Assembly (NCBI GenBank): GCA_018340805.1
Contig: JACMZG010001914.1
Location: 30,962,899 to 31,026,898, forward strand
Origin: Microvelia longipes
Taxonomy: Eukaryota; Arthropoda; Insecta; Hemiptera; Veliidae
Direction: 5' to 3'
DNA: 64,000 nucleotides
Positions 46,430 to 59,239 of this stretch are shown piece after piece. Numbering within the stretch: position 1 is the first letter of the stretch; every line of letters starts with the position of its first letter. Under the pieces are notes generated by a model that was given only the letters and a program-made list of their open reading frames with translations, had not been told where the DNA came from and did no database searches. The position numbers and the translations under genes were made by a program.

Positions 46430-49400
46430 ATTTTTGTGAAGAGACTTCTCCCTCTTTTATTAAAAAAAGGTTCTTTTATCGAATTTTCATTTTAAAAAAT
46501 CGCCAATGGGATAGGGGCATGACGGGATCCTGACCCGGGATATTTGTTTCTTTCTCCTATTAAAAAAGTATGATTCAAAAATTTTACGATAAAAATAAAA
46601 CCGGATGCGAACCGAAAAATCCAGGCTAAATAAACTATAAATAGTTTTAATTATATTTTTCAAGTTTACGACTATAAAATAATTCTAGAGCAATGATCCG
46701 TAAAAGCCAAGGTAAAATTGTCTATGAAATGCTAACTTATCTGTCTCTGTTTAACAATCCATTTCTATGTTTGCTTCCAGTTTATGCTTTATAACTTTAG
46801 CAGTGACATTACTACTAGTTTCTCAAATTTTTTTTTGGATTTTTCAAAAGAATCGAGCTAAAACATTTTAAAGTTTATAAATAAACAGAGATATAAAGAG
46901 TGCGAATAATGCTATGCAACGATTTTGGAATGATGCCCATAGTTTTGTACTACAGGATAAATAAGCACATTTAAATTGAAAAATAAAAAACATAGATAAC
47001 AACAAATAGTAGAGCTACTGCTCACGTTATGAAGCATAAATCAGAAAAAATATGAAGAAATGGATAGCTAAGAGAAGAAGCAAGAATTTAAAAAAAAAAG
47101 CTGTTCGGCCTAGCGAATCTCCACGCCAGCTTTTCTTCATACAAATCTTAGTTCGGTGATCACATCCTCACATACACAAAACACAAAATCCGTATCTGCT
47201 TCTTTTTGGATCTGAAGGATCTGAAACTTGGACCTTTCGTTTTTAATTCCAAAATTGTAATTTTGTTTATCACAACTATTTTTTAGAAATAGAAAAGTAA
47301 CTTTTTTTGAAAGTAAAGTAAAAAGTTTATAAACTAAAGAAAAAGTAATAAACTTGGCAAAAATGGATAATGAAAAAGTCATTAGAACAATAAAAAAAGA
47401 AAAGAGTTCGGAATAAGTTTTCCACGCACAATAACTAATTTAGGAAAACATTTTGAGGTTAATAGAGGTCTTTGATTTAGAAATCAGAGAAACATGTTCG
47501 AAATAATGAGCATACTTACTGATGACTTTGAGAGAAATTTATTAATAGAACGAATATACATTGGAAGCAAATTATAGGAGTTGAATGCGGATGAAGAGTG
47601 AAATTTTAAGTCAAAATGTTAACTTCAATCCCTCTAATAAGCAAAAGTTTATTTTTCACAAAACTATATCCGGAATCAGAAATCTATAACATCTGAACGT
47701 AAAAGGGATGTAACAGGTCTTATCCTTAGTAAGGGACACCTTCAAGAATTTAGAACAACGGTCTATATTTGTAGAACAAGAACACAAAGGAATAAAAGTT
47801 TTTACGCAGGTATATGAGTACACGAACATGACTAAGAATCCTGACCTATGACAATATGAAGTGTCTTCTTTTTTCCAAGGCTGGAAGACTAGTCATCAAC
47901 ACTATGCATCTTAATAAAGGAAATATAAGGATAGAGAGTTTTTATATTTTTTTCTTAAGTTGGCAACATTGAGTATTAGATAACAGCACAAACATACAAA
48001 GTCATCTATTAGTTAATGAATCATACGACGTTTCAGATAATAAATTTTTATAAATGTATTCATATAATAATATTTATTGTATAAATGCTTCATTCATAAT
48101 CAATGTGTAACAAAAATTAAAATACCCAACTCATAAACACAATTAATTTAATAACGTTAAATAACCAAAAATTCCCTTAATTCGCAACTTAATAGATTTT
48201 CACACTTGATTATTCCTAAATACAAAACCCAATAGAGTATAAAGTTTTAAAACTGCTGTTGACAAGGAAAACTTTCACCAATAATAATAATAGTATTAAA
48301 CAATAATACCATAGAGATATAATTACTAGAGAGGCCTAATGGGTTGAATTTTAAAAACATCAAAAAAGTAAACTTTTTTGGTTACTTTTATAATTTTAAT
48401 TAAATGAACAGTACGAAATAACAGTATATATTATAATAATAGAACATTTAAAAAACAACCAAAGACACAATTTAGGGAGAGCCAACAGCGGAGACCTACT
48501 CTGAAACACTCTTGGAGTAGGTTACGGTGAGGTTACAGAGAGTCCCTAAGAGCCTTTTAAAAACGTTTCAAGCCTATCAATTTATTAAGATAGGGTTCGA
48601 AGTATGAGCGCTAGAGGGGTTCTTTATGATCAGAAGAATAAAATAAGTGGAGATAAATAATAAATAATAACATCAGTAGAGAGACTTAGTTTATTATTCT
48701 GGTATTAAGATATGATATACCTTTCTAGTAATATATCTGTATAATACCAGTTGGTTTATCTCTACATTTTTTGACAATACAGCAAGTAATACCTGATGCA
48801 AATTAAGAAAAAAGCAAACACACTTTATTTTTTTTACTTTAATCAGAAGAAAGAATTAGAGGTTCTCAGCCTGTAAATTTTTACAAGGTAAAGCCAAAAA
48901 GAGCCATAAAATTACTTTCTGTTGTTATTCACTAATCTCAGATGTGAAAATAAAATCTTAATTTAGTCAAATTTAAAAAAAAATAGGGTTGACAGCACAG
49001 TCAATTTGTAAAATTACTCTGCAATCAGCTGTTTTACATATTTCTTTAAATAGTTGTAGAAAAACTTGTGTTCTAAGTCAACTTTTTATGAATAATAAGG
49101 TCAAATAATACATTTGAGAGTAAAGTGTCATAAAATAATCAATTTTCTAGCCAACTCAGGAGTAATATTCATGTTTACCAACATTAAACTTGCTCAACAT
49201 CTATGAATACCTCGTCTTTTACATCCGGCATCAATTATATTGCACAGAAAATTAACCTTTCGGAATTATAACTCAACTCTCTTGGTGTTTAAACAACTAT
49301 TAATCGAAATTTAATTTATTACATTTACTAAATAGAAGTGAATAATTTAAATATCTTTGGACAAATTATTCTTGGTATAAATTAATACAAAATGAAAACC

Positions 49401-52385
49401 CCAAGTATATTTGATTTAGTTCCATCCTACACAAAACAGAAAAGAATTAATTTTAAAAACACTTCTTAAACTGTTACAGAACCGAATTTTTAAATCTGTA
49501 AGTTTTGATCTAATAATAAATATTACTCAATGAGTTTAAAAGTAAGACAACACCGTCGAAAATTAGGAACCCTTATTGAACATACAATGAAAATATTAAT
49601 AAACAAAAGATCCCCTCATAAAAATTGGGTAAATTACACAAACATTAGTTTCATCAGTTGCAACAAGTATCAAATAATAGAAGACGGCATTGATTTCTAA
49701 TTTTAAGTCTTTACCTAAGTTGTAAGTCCCTGTTAAAAAGTTTTTGAGCCTAAAATAGAGTAATAATGCAAATTAAAAGGTTCATTCTTGGAACTTCTTT
49801 ATTGTGCTTTTATTTAAAGAGTTAAAACGTCAAATTAGGAACTTTAATGTGCAAAGTAAAATTGTAATTAAAATTGCAAGGGAAGTAGTATCTATATTTA
49901 AAAGTGTTAAAACGTTAAACAACTAAAATGTGCAAAGAATCAAAATATAATTATAATCATAATTACGTGAAATGGATTGTATTTTTCCTAAAACCAACTA
50001 TATAATAAATAACCATGGAATTGGAGGTAATATTTTTTTTAGCATAATTTAAAAATTGCATCCACATAAACAAAGAAACGCATAATACATCAAGGGTTAT
50101 TTTTAAATTAGTTTATTTTTGTCATTTCACTATAAATGGTAATAAATTATTTATTTTTAATGGCATTTGATTGAATCTGACTTTGATTGATAAACGAGAT
50201 TTTTTTTTCTTTCATTTCTTTAGTTAGAAAATAATCTGTTAAGATGATTTAGAAAAGTGTAATGAGTTTAATAACACAAGAAATAAATAAATGATGAGAT
50301 CTCGAGTTGGAAGGTAATCATTAAAATTAGATTAGTGTTTTTTGTATATTAGTGTTTTTATTCTTTTCCTATTTGCTTTAGTGTGAATGTCCTCTACAAA
50401 CCATATAAAGTTTGTATTTATTTTTTCGTCAGTTATTTCTGACGTCAAACTAGAATGAGGTATTACATAGATGTATTCCTTATTAAGTTCGTACTGCAAC
50501 TAATCAATGACCAAAACATCTTTTATTTAGACATGTTTAAAAATATAGATTCAACTATTTTATGATATTACATCAGGGCAATTTAAGGATCTTTGATAAA
50601 GAAGATGAGGCGCTAAGTCGATTTGTCATGCAACAAAGTTATCCCGTTAAGGATAAAAAAAATAGAAAATAATCCATCACAAAACATATGCTAAAAACAA
50701 ACAACAAATACTTGGCACAAACAGCGCATGCTCACTGCTACATTACATTAACTGCGCTGGTCTTAAAATTTGAAGCAAACTTACCTCTCGACAAACGGTT
50801 TTCTATTATAGGTTAAAAACAAATATTGAAGAGTGATACACTTTTATGAATTATTACATTAAATTATTTTGTATAATATTAATAAAAATAAAAATTAGCC
50901 ATTTAAAATCTTGATTCGTGTTGAACATATCTTTGCTACATAACCGGCATTTTGCGTCTTTAGCTACACCCATGCTACAGGAGGTGAGATGGCTTTTATT
51001 TCTCGATCTTATACGACGTTCATGGGGTCAGTAAAGTTTCCTTATAGCGTTATCCCCTTTATTCAAGCCCTTGGGTTACCCGCACTTTTTCGAATTTTCC
51101 AAAACGCTTCGTCACTACTGTATTAGACACTCACAATTTTAGCTAGCTAAGTAAATTATGCTGTGTTATCCGATTTTTCAAAATAAGCTTTCATTTTGAA
51201 AGCTTTTTTCATCATCCATTTTACTCTTTATCTAAAAAATTCTTACAATGCAAGACGCATTCTTTGTTGAATATGGCGTATGCCAAATTTGATAGGATAC
51301 CGATAAAACTATGGCCGTAGTTTAAGAAATAAAATAAAAAATTTCCACGATAAAATAGAGCTGTATTACGTCACAAGGTCAGTAAGTAAATCTTACAAAG
51401 TGATAACAAGATAATATAACGAAGTTAATGATTAAAGGCCAATTTAAAAAATTATAATACTGGTTATGATCGAATCAAAATTTCGAATTTTGTGTCGATG
51501 TGACTTTTTCTCTAGGAGGCAGATTGGTTGATTTATCTGCTAGAGCAAATAAGTCAATTGATACAATACATGTTCGTATTCATACATCGTATTTTCCTAG
51601 CTCCAAAAAATAAGGGAATGCAGATAAATCAGTGCAAGTTTGAAGTGCATTACATGTGCTTCCTTAAACACATCTGTTGATGAAAACTATCAAAACTATC
51701 CCGTACTTTTTATAATTTATAAATAAGTGAGATATGGTGATTGTTATATGAGACCAGATATGGATATGGTCTATAGTTAGCAGCTTGTTTTTTTACAATT
51801 TTGAACCATGTGTATCATACAGGTGGGTAGTTTTTAAAAATATACATAATTTATTTTCATTATTATATAATTTCCATTGTTTTTATATTACCTATTCATT
51901 TTCGCAAACTGTTATTAATTACTTACATATAATTGTGAAATAGATTACTAAGAGTTCATTAGTTATTTTCAATTTAAAATATATTGTTACAAAAATTAAT
52001 CGCGGAATTGAATACGTTGTAAAGTTTATCAAAGAATAATAAAGTAAACAATGCAACTGTATATAATGTATTAATAACTAGATAAAATTTAATTTTACCC
52101 GTACAAGAATTTTGCAATTCTGTAATCTTATACTCTATTGTTAATATACAGGTACTATATTATAACATAGAAGCACATTAAACACAATGAGTCATATATT
52201 GTAATGTAATAGTACTACATATTCGCTTTGAGGTATTATATTAAGTAATATTTTAGCTATAATCTTGAAAAGGAATGTAATACTTAACTTAGTATTTAAA
52301 CTTTATTTTCAGTATTATTTATTAAATGTATCTTGTTGATTGTAAGGAAAACATTACATTAACATTTATTTTATTATTATTTAAT
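46430..52385. other. Long non-coding AT-rich stretch
   Basis: No exon, RNA gene or tandem array recognised. The frame at 47137-47382 (minus) lacks motifs. A small stem CCTACTC/GAGTAGG occurs near 48497-48523, and the short repeat shared with 8815 is at 51015-51066. Confidence 0.5.
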
Positions 52386-52389
52386 TACA

Positions 52390-52520
52390 GTTATTGACGT
52401 CATGACATAAATATTTTACGGATCGCAAAACTAGAACCAAAGATTGGTTCAAAATCAATTTGATATAATAAAGTTGATATACAAATACCAACTTTAAACA
52501 TACTTGGAAATACAATTATA

Positions 52521-52551
<31 letters not shown>

Positions 52552-52695
52552 GACAGCCAAGTGCTCAGGGGGTTTTAAAACACCTGAAACAGACAATTTA
52601 GGTTTCTGTTTTTCGTGGAAACTCAATACTTTTTCTATATACCTGCCGTATAAATGACGAAAAGAAAAAAAGTTGATATAAGACTTGCGACATCT
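52390..52695 (+). repeat. Interspersed repeat family R1, copy 2
   Basis: It has TTATTGACGTCATGACATAA, ATATTTTACGGATCGCAAAA, a pure (CA)n run (52522-52548), GACAGCCAAGTGCTCAGG and TTTTAAAACACCTGAAACAG. The last part, TATACCTGCCGTATAAATGA, matches 59005-59025. Confidence 0.8.
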
Positions 52696-52699
52696 AGTT

Positions 52700-53330
52700 A
52701 GCACATCTAGCGTTATTCTCGGTTTTTATATTCGCTTTGTTAAAACTTTATTTCAAAAATGTTTCTTTTTTTTCGATTTTTGTTCTGTACATTTTTTAGG
52801 TCACCTTGGCACGAATTGAGGGTTTGATCTTTACGTGACTTGAACCAAGGACGAACTCGTACCGGTAATTATTGCGGTTCCGTTGTACCTCTTTGATTTT
52901 CATTGTTAAGGACACAATTAATATAAGAATGCAACTTCTAACACAGGATTCTTTTATATATTTATATTGATTTTGATTCATCTTTTGTAGCAACTTCTTT
53001 ATCTTTATTTACTGACCGTAAGATAAATATGTGCGACATTATTAACAACTGAAATATATGATGTTTTATCAGGGATTGGTTTTACCTTATTATGGCACAA
53101 GTATCATCTATTAATGTTGTTATCCTTCTTTTTCATGATTACACGATAACAATAATCCATTTCCTTTACTATATGTATTATATTTATTTATCATTTTTTA
53201 TTACTACTTTATAATTCATTTATCATTTCATTTCCTTTATTTTAACACTTCATGGAGGTAATATTAATATGTATTAATTTAATTATTAATAATTAGTATT
53301 TGTTATTAGATTAATATACCTAATACCACA
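52700..53330. other. Non-coding AT-rich sequence
   Basis: No feature could be supported. Confidence 0.5.
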
Positions 53331-53332
53331 GA

Positions 53333-53735
53333 ATATAATAGTTATATACAATGTCGAAAGGTCGAGAGCGTCAGTCAGAAGTTAGTGGTAAAGTCGGTGC
53401 TGGCATCTAGCGGCAGCTCTGGAACTGACTCTCCTTACCATAACATTCTTCTCACTTCGACAAGTTAATTTTATGAAATCATCTTGCTCTTTATTATCAT
53501 TTTAGCGAAACAAATATCTACTTGAAATTGGTCATTATTTTATAAAGCTAATAATAGTTAGAGTAATTAGTTTAGTGCCAGAAGTAGCTTGCTAAAAACA
53601 AGACGGCATTGCACTCTCCTAGTCGACATGGTAAAACAACCAAATTATATACTAGCGCTCCTGTTAACTGGCTAAAGAACTAACGTATTTGTCCGAAATA
53701 ATAAATCCCAGGGCCATCTTTCTTTATCTATATAA
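53333..53735 (+). repeat. Interspersed repeat, copy 2 of the 6451-6845 repeat
   Basis: Collinear with 6451-6845 at roughly 80 per cent identity (GTCGGTGCTGGCATCTAGCG, ACTCTCCTTACCATAACATT). Class unknown. Confidence 0.85.
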
Positions 53736-54315
53736 TGTTTGCCAAATATTAAAATACAATTAATGTATAATCATACATATATATACTCATACATATTTAT
53801 TCATACATATGTATTCACGATACATTTTATAGAAGAGAAATGTATTTTTTTAATATTAGTTTCGCCTTTCTATTAAATGATTATTAAAAAAGTAGGAAAG
53901 TCAAAAATTTGCTATACATCTTCATTAAAATGGTTTTTTGAGTCAGCAAAGTAAAAAAAACATTACAATTACAGCTTACTTTTTTGGAGGGAAAAAAGTC
54001 ATACTTAATGTTTATGAGGAGATGAATCAAATGTAACCGGCCCGAAATCGATAAGACCAATCTAACCAAAAAAAAACTATGTTAAATTACCAAAAACACT
54101 AAAAAACTAATGGCACTCGAAAATAATTTTATTAAGGTTTCGTTCCCTATATTTTTAGGCTCTAAGTCGATTAAAGCTGTCGATACGAGTACTATAAGTA
54201 CTTTAAAATATGTCCAAGGTTGAATCTTGGTATTGTCAAAAATTTTGCATTATTTTCGTGAATCCTCAAAGGAAAAATGACCTTACGAGGTTTCTTTCAT
54301 TAAATTTATAACTAA
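53736..54315. other. Non-coding AT-rich sequence
   Basis: ACATATnTATTCATACATA microrepeats at 53775-53815. Otherwise nothing recognised. Confidence 0.5.
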
Positions 54316-54317
54316 AA

Positions 54318-55023
54318 ATTTTGGCGCGGTGGTCCACATGTCGGGCGAATTTCCTTTGGATGCGTGTTTCCGTGCTTTTTACATTATATAAGTTTACAAC
54401 TAGTAAATAAATAATTCCGGCGCGGTGGTCCGCTGTCGGGCGAATTTCATTTAGAATGCGTGTTTCCGTGCTAAACAACCCATTTCTTGCTTATGCAAGA
54501 ACCATGCCCATTGCGTGGTTCCGGTTCATGCTATAGAACCTAAGCAGTTACTCAATTGTCAAGCACTGCTCGTAACTCATTTTGTCTGTATTTTCCAAAG
54601 GAAATGCGCTAAAACTTTTAAAGTTAACTGACTAAGCTTAAAGATGAGTAACTAAGCTTTAAACTAGTGCAAATAATAGTGCGTACTTCTAATTTTAGAG
54701 GCATAGTTTTGTACAACAACTGGATGATTATGCGCATTTCCTTTGGAAAATACAGACAAAATGAGTTACGAGCAGTGCTTGACAATTGAGTAACTGCTTA
54801 GGTTCTAAAGCATGAACCGGAACCACGCAATGGGCATGGTTCTTGCATAAGCAAGAAATGGGTTGTTTAGCACGGAAACACGCATTCTAAATGAAATTCG
54901 CCCGACAGCGGACCACCGCGCCGGAATTATTTATTTAGTAGTTGTAAACTTATATAATGTAAAAAGCACGGAACACGCATCCAAAGAAATTCGCCCGACA
55001 TGCGGACCACCGCGCCAGAATTA
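54318..55023. repeat. Long inverted repeat, copy 2, centre inverted
   Basis: The arms 54318-54609 and 54732-55023 pair almost throughout. The centre 54610-54731 (122 bp) is the reverse complement of the centre of copy 1 (4123-4244), although the tail beyond the right arm has the same orientation in both. Both arms carry a 22-bp segment (with CAAGAACCATGCCCATTGCG) absent from both arms of copy 1. Confidence 0.93.
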
Positions 55024-55370
55024 TTTCTAGTTGTAAACTTATATTAGGTAGAAAAACGATAAAAAATTATTGTCCCTACTAGGATTTGAACCCAGGTACT
55101 CTGGGTTTGAGTGCTCGCATCCAAAGGAAATTCGCCCGACATGGACCACCGCGCCAGAATTATTTCTAGTTGTAAACTTATATTAAAAAAAAAAACGATA
55201 AAAAATTATCGACCCTTCTAGGATGTGAACCCAGGTACCTGAGTTTGAGTGGTCGTATTGACTCTGGACCACTGCCATTCAACTCAGAGGCCCAAAAAAC
55301 ATTGAAAAACACCCTACTCGAAATTTAATTTTCAATAGAAGATAGAGTGTTTACAAGAAAGTGTCTAGAA

Positions 55371-55374
<4 letters not shown>

Positions 55375-55453
<79 letters not shown>

Positions 55454-55485
55454 TATATAATTATATATATATATATATATATAAT
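55375..55485. repeat. TA microsatellite inside the composite element
   Basis: (TA)n at the same internal place as 5290-5340 in copy 1, so it is part of the element and not a later event. It is about twice as long here. Confidence 0.95.
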
Positions 55486-55529
55486 AAGTCTCGCGAATTT
55501 TTTTTTCGTCATTAGGGACCTCTGAAACG

Positions 55530-55575
55530 GATTTGTGTCGTGGTCCGAGGTTCGAATTCCGTCATGACGCCTATC
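55530..55575 (+). other. tRNA B-box-like segment of the composite element
   Basis: TCCGAGGTTCGAATTCC closely matches a tRNA B box with one extra base. It is also flanked by CGTCAT and ATGACG, which could pair like an acceptor stem. No A box is clear. The equivalent in copy 1 is at 5398-5420. It may be a remnant of a tRNA-derived unit. Confidence 0.4.
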
Positions 55576-55619
55576 CCATTAGCGAATTTTTTCCCAAAGG
55601 AAATTCGCTAAAATTAATT

Positions 55620-56310
55620 CTGCCACGAAGGTACACATACTGGCGAATTTCAGAATGGTTACTTCCTTGCTAAAATACACATTTTCGCTTAAGCTTTTTA
55701 TAGCCTGAGCACAGCTGTAATAGCACAGCTTGTAGCATTATTACTTACAACTCAAATTTTTAAAGGAAATACGCCAAATTAAATTGTGTATAGATTTATA
55801 TACTCCACATTCCATATGGACCACGCCTAATGTGATGTATAATGCATTTACACATAATAAATTTACTATTAGGATGTAAATAAAACATCTTGTTATAGTA
55901 AATAGTTTTACCACAGCAGTAGCCCTAATACGGATAAATAATTTTAAGAAATACCTTGTAGTAAGTTGCAATGTTTTTAAATAAAAATATTGATAAAAGG
56001 ACAAATTAGAGAAAAGAAGTTTATTAAATGTATTAGAAATTTCACAATTAATAGAATGGTATTGTATTTCTAACATTGACGTCAAGACTCGTGCCTCAAC
56101 CTTTAAATTTACGACTAATTCTTAACAGGATATGACTAATGCTTTAACACTGATACAAGAATTAGCAAGAATCACTACAAATTAAATTTACATACGGTCA
56201 ATGTCACTTGTATTAAACTTACTTAAAAAGAATTTTAAAGTCAAATCTAAAAATTAAGTATTTAGTTTAGTTAATGTTATATCAAAACATAACTAAGTTA
56301 ATGTGTTGCA
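55620..56310. other. Non-coding AT-rich sequence
   Basis: A minus-strand frame at 55741-56085 (114 codons) is hydrophobic and low in complexity, with no recognisable domain. Treated as chance. Confidence 0.5.
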
Positions 56311-56314
56311 GTAT

Positions 56315-56435
56315 ACATACGACGAATTGTATGTTTTGAGGACGAGCGAAGCGAGTCCTTAGTAGGGAAAATAAGCGTAGCGAATTCGATGTGATGAGAA
56401 AAAGTTCCAAGGTACTTTGTACCCGATTTTTTAAT
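56315..56435 (+). repeat. 5S-derived SINE, tail fragment
   Basis: GACGAATTGTATGTTTTGAG, GACGAGCGAAGCGAGTCC, GCGTAGCGAA and GTTCCAAGGTACTTTGTACC match the body and tail of the SINE at 26015-26116. The 5S-like head is missing, so it is a 5'-truncated copy. Confidence 0.75.
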
Positions 56436-56439
56436 TTAT

Positions 56440-58305
56440 GTAGTGGTAAGATTGACTCCACAATCATTCATTTATTTTTCTGTATTGCTTTCTCCACTTG
56501 TGTCTACCGCAGTTCTCAAATAGTCTAGAAGTATAATAGAAGTGAGAAATATTTGTCAAATTATTCAACTCTATCTTCAAACTATACCAATCAGACTTTT
56601 TTAGCCAATTTATATAATTTATAGGAATACAAAACACATTTGTATATATCATAGTATAGTGTATAAAAAAACAATAATACGTGTATAATAAAGAAATAGC
56701 CGAACTATTCCTTATCTAGAAGGAAAAGTTTTGTTTTAACTATATAAAAAAATGTAAATTAACTAAAAGAAATCACATATTAATAGCAAGTATTAAATTT
56801 AAAAATGTCAATTAAAGTAAATTTAAAATTGGAATTACGTCTTTATAAAACAACTATTGTAGTAATTGTTACACATTATAAAAAAATGTTGATTGTACGG
56901 AAGTAATTATAGATATCAGCAATTAATTTAGCAATGAAAATATAAAAATTAAGTCCTATCTAAACAAATTATACAAATAATTTAAGATAAAAAAATATAT
57001 AGTAAAATAATAGTTATACATAAATAAATAAAGGAATGATATAATAAATAAGATGAATAATAATGACGATACATAAAATAATAAACAAATAAATAATAAA
57101 TAACAAATAATGAAATATGTTTAATAACAATTGGATAAGATTACATCTAATAATCTTAATAATTGGGCGTCTATGGTAGAATAAGTTTTCATAAATAAGT
57201 TAGAATTATGAACTAAACAAAGCTACGTGATTTGAAAAAAAGTAAAATTAATAGATGTCTGATTATTTAAACAGCATTGATTATAATATTCGTTAATTTA
57301 AAAAAATTGTACTTAGGTAAAGATAACTTTACGTTTTAACAAACATCAACCATTTGCCACAAACTAACCAATTCATTTACCACAAATATTTCAATGATAT
57401 TTTTTAAAAAAATCTGAATATACAAGAAACGACACGAAAAAGCTTATTTAAAATACGATTTGAGTAAAAAGTCTTACAATGAAAGTAAGTCTCACTTGAG
57501 ATTTCACCAAAAGAATGAAAAGTAAATCATATTAATTTAAAAATAAAAAGTAATAGAAATCAGTGATGCAAAAAACTATAGATGCTTACAGTATAGGCTT
57601 CGCATTCAAACTAATCTACTAATTGTGTTAGTTGGCCTTATACCTACGAATTAGTTCTTATCACTAATACTCACGGTAGGTGATAAGACTAATATTTCTA
57701 GTTTTAATTGTTCAGCGTTTCTTTGATATTTTTCATTGTCATGAAACTAATTTGTTTGAATTAATTAAACTACGTTATTTAATTGTGTAATTAATAAGAA
57801 AAATAAATTAGTTTAATTAAATAATTCGAATTAATGATTGATAGATAGTTGAAATTAATGAACAAAATTCTTATAAATTATAAAAACAACGTAAAAATAA
57901 ACTATTTTCTTTTTTAAAATTCACTAAATTAAGACATTTATTAAAAAGTAAAACTTGTAAGGAAAGAGAAAAAAAGAGTTCAACTAACATACGTTAAAAA
58001 CTTTTTGGTAATTACTTTAAACAATTAATGTTTTCAGCCAGTAAAAACAATATATTATTTAAATAGGCGTTGAAAAATGTTTTGTTAAAAACCAAAATGT
58101 TTTCTTAAAAATCTTACATTCCTAAAACCTTTTTTTTTCACAGTGACTAACCAAAAAAAGAACAGTAAGCTGTATTTGAAGAGGATATATTCTGCAAATA
58201 TAATGCAGTTTCATACCACAAAAAATGTAGCCTTTTTTGTGAAAATGTTTTTTTTTCTATATAAGCATTAAAATTGTACCACTCACAAAGAGAAAAAATC
58301 ACCTT
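56440..58305. other. Non-coding AT-rich stretch
   Basis: A bulged stem TTAGTTCTTATCAC/GTGATAAGACTAA at about 57651-57692 is the only structured item seen. Confidence 0.5.
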
Positions 58306-58309
58306 ACTG

Positions 58310-58505
58310 CTTAAAAAGCACTTACACGTCCTCGGACTTGCTTTGCTCGTCCTCAGAATATAGAAGTCGTTAAATTTATACTGCCACATGTTTTTGGACT
58401 CGCTTCGCTCGTACTTAGTTGGTAAATACATCCGTTTTATTCCCAGCGGTCACCCATAGCGGCATTGACTATGATAGATGCTGCTTAACTTTTATAATTC
58501 AACAA
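58310..58505 (-). mobile_element. 5S rRNA-derived SINE, copy 2
   Basis: On the minus strand the head reads TTGAATTATAAAAGTTAAGC followed by AGCATC (5S box A region), then GGGTGACCGCTGGGAATAAA (box C region). The body then has CGGATGTATTTACCAACTAA, ACGAGCGAAGCGAGTCC and a second CTGAGGACGAGCAAAGCAAG. It is the most complete 5S head in the window. The distal tail with GTTCC...GTACCC is not seen, so the two full copies differ at the 3' end. Confidence 0.85.
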
Positions 58506-58744
58506 AAATCTTAGATATACCTATAGAATTAGAACGAAACTTAGTGTGATTATTTATTACGATAAAGTACACACTTGTACTCAATTTCAACTCAATTGGA
58601 TTATGTTTCGATTTTTAGCATTTTTTTAAAAAACGCACACAAGTAATTTGTTAGTTTTATACATGGCCAAATACCTACTAAATTCCATATTGATCGCCAC
58701 ATTTTTTTTCCGCGTTTTATGATTTGTTGTAAATTTTGTTGAGT

Positions 58745-59040
58745 TATTATTGCGGGTTAATGACGTCAAAAAATATTTTCCGGATAGCACAACTACAGCA
58801 GACTGCAGGTAGACTGATTTTTATACAACAAATTTTAATTCTCTAGTGTAAATACACAAGTTTCAGACAGACACACATATACACACGCAGAGACAGACAA
58901 CTTTTTGAAAACCACTCAGGATGCCTTAAAAACGTCTAAACGGAAAATTCAGAGGACATCCTGGGCTTGCACTTTTTTCCAAACACAATACTACTTATCT
59001 TATATACCTACAGTATAAATGAGGAAAAGTAAAAAATAGA
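58745..59040 (+). repeat. Interspersed repeat family R1, copy 3
   Basis: GGGTTAATGACGTCAAAAAA, TATTTTCCGGATAGCACAAC, an (AC)-rich stretch, GACAGACAACTTTTTGAAAA, CACTCAGGATGCCTTAAAAA and ATATACCTACAGTATAAATG. Same order as 52390-52690. Confidence 0.8.
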
Positions 59041-59146
59041 GAGACGATAACATCAGCAAAATTTTCTAAGAGCACACAATTTTAAGTCTCTACGACATAA
59101 GTGACGCAGCAATTTGGGAAGCAAAGATACTTTAAATCAGCATGTC

Positions 59147-59235
59147 ATATATATTATATATATATAATATATATATATAATATATATATATATATTATAT
59201 ATATATATTATATATATATAATATATATTATAAAA
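59147..59235. repeat. TA microsatellite
   Basis: (TA)n with regular AATATA interruptions. Confidence 0.95.
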
Positions 59236-59239
59236 TCTA

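Larger units (their letters stand above)
54318..55615. mobile_element. Composite fold-back element, copy 2
   Basis: It shares with copy 1 the long inverted repeat (54318-55023), the right-hand tail GATGTGAACCCAGGTAC, TGAGTGGTCGTATTGACTC, the TA tract and the terminal block CATTAGGGACCTCTGAAACG, TCGTGGTCCGAGGTTCGAAT. The outer 32-bp inverted repeats of copy 1 are not found here. An internal duplication of the arm end lies at 55105-55190. Confidence 0.85.

Noticed and set aside
55741..56085. Minus-strand open frame of 114 codons, the longest in the window
   Set aside because: It is rich in Phe, Tyr, Leu and Ile from AT-rich DNA, with no domain, no splice context and no relation to neighbouring repeats. 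Treated as chance.
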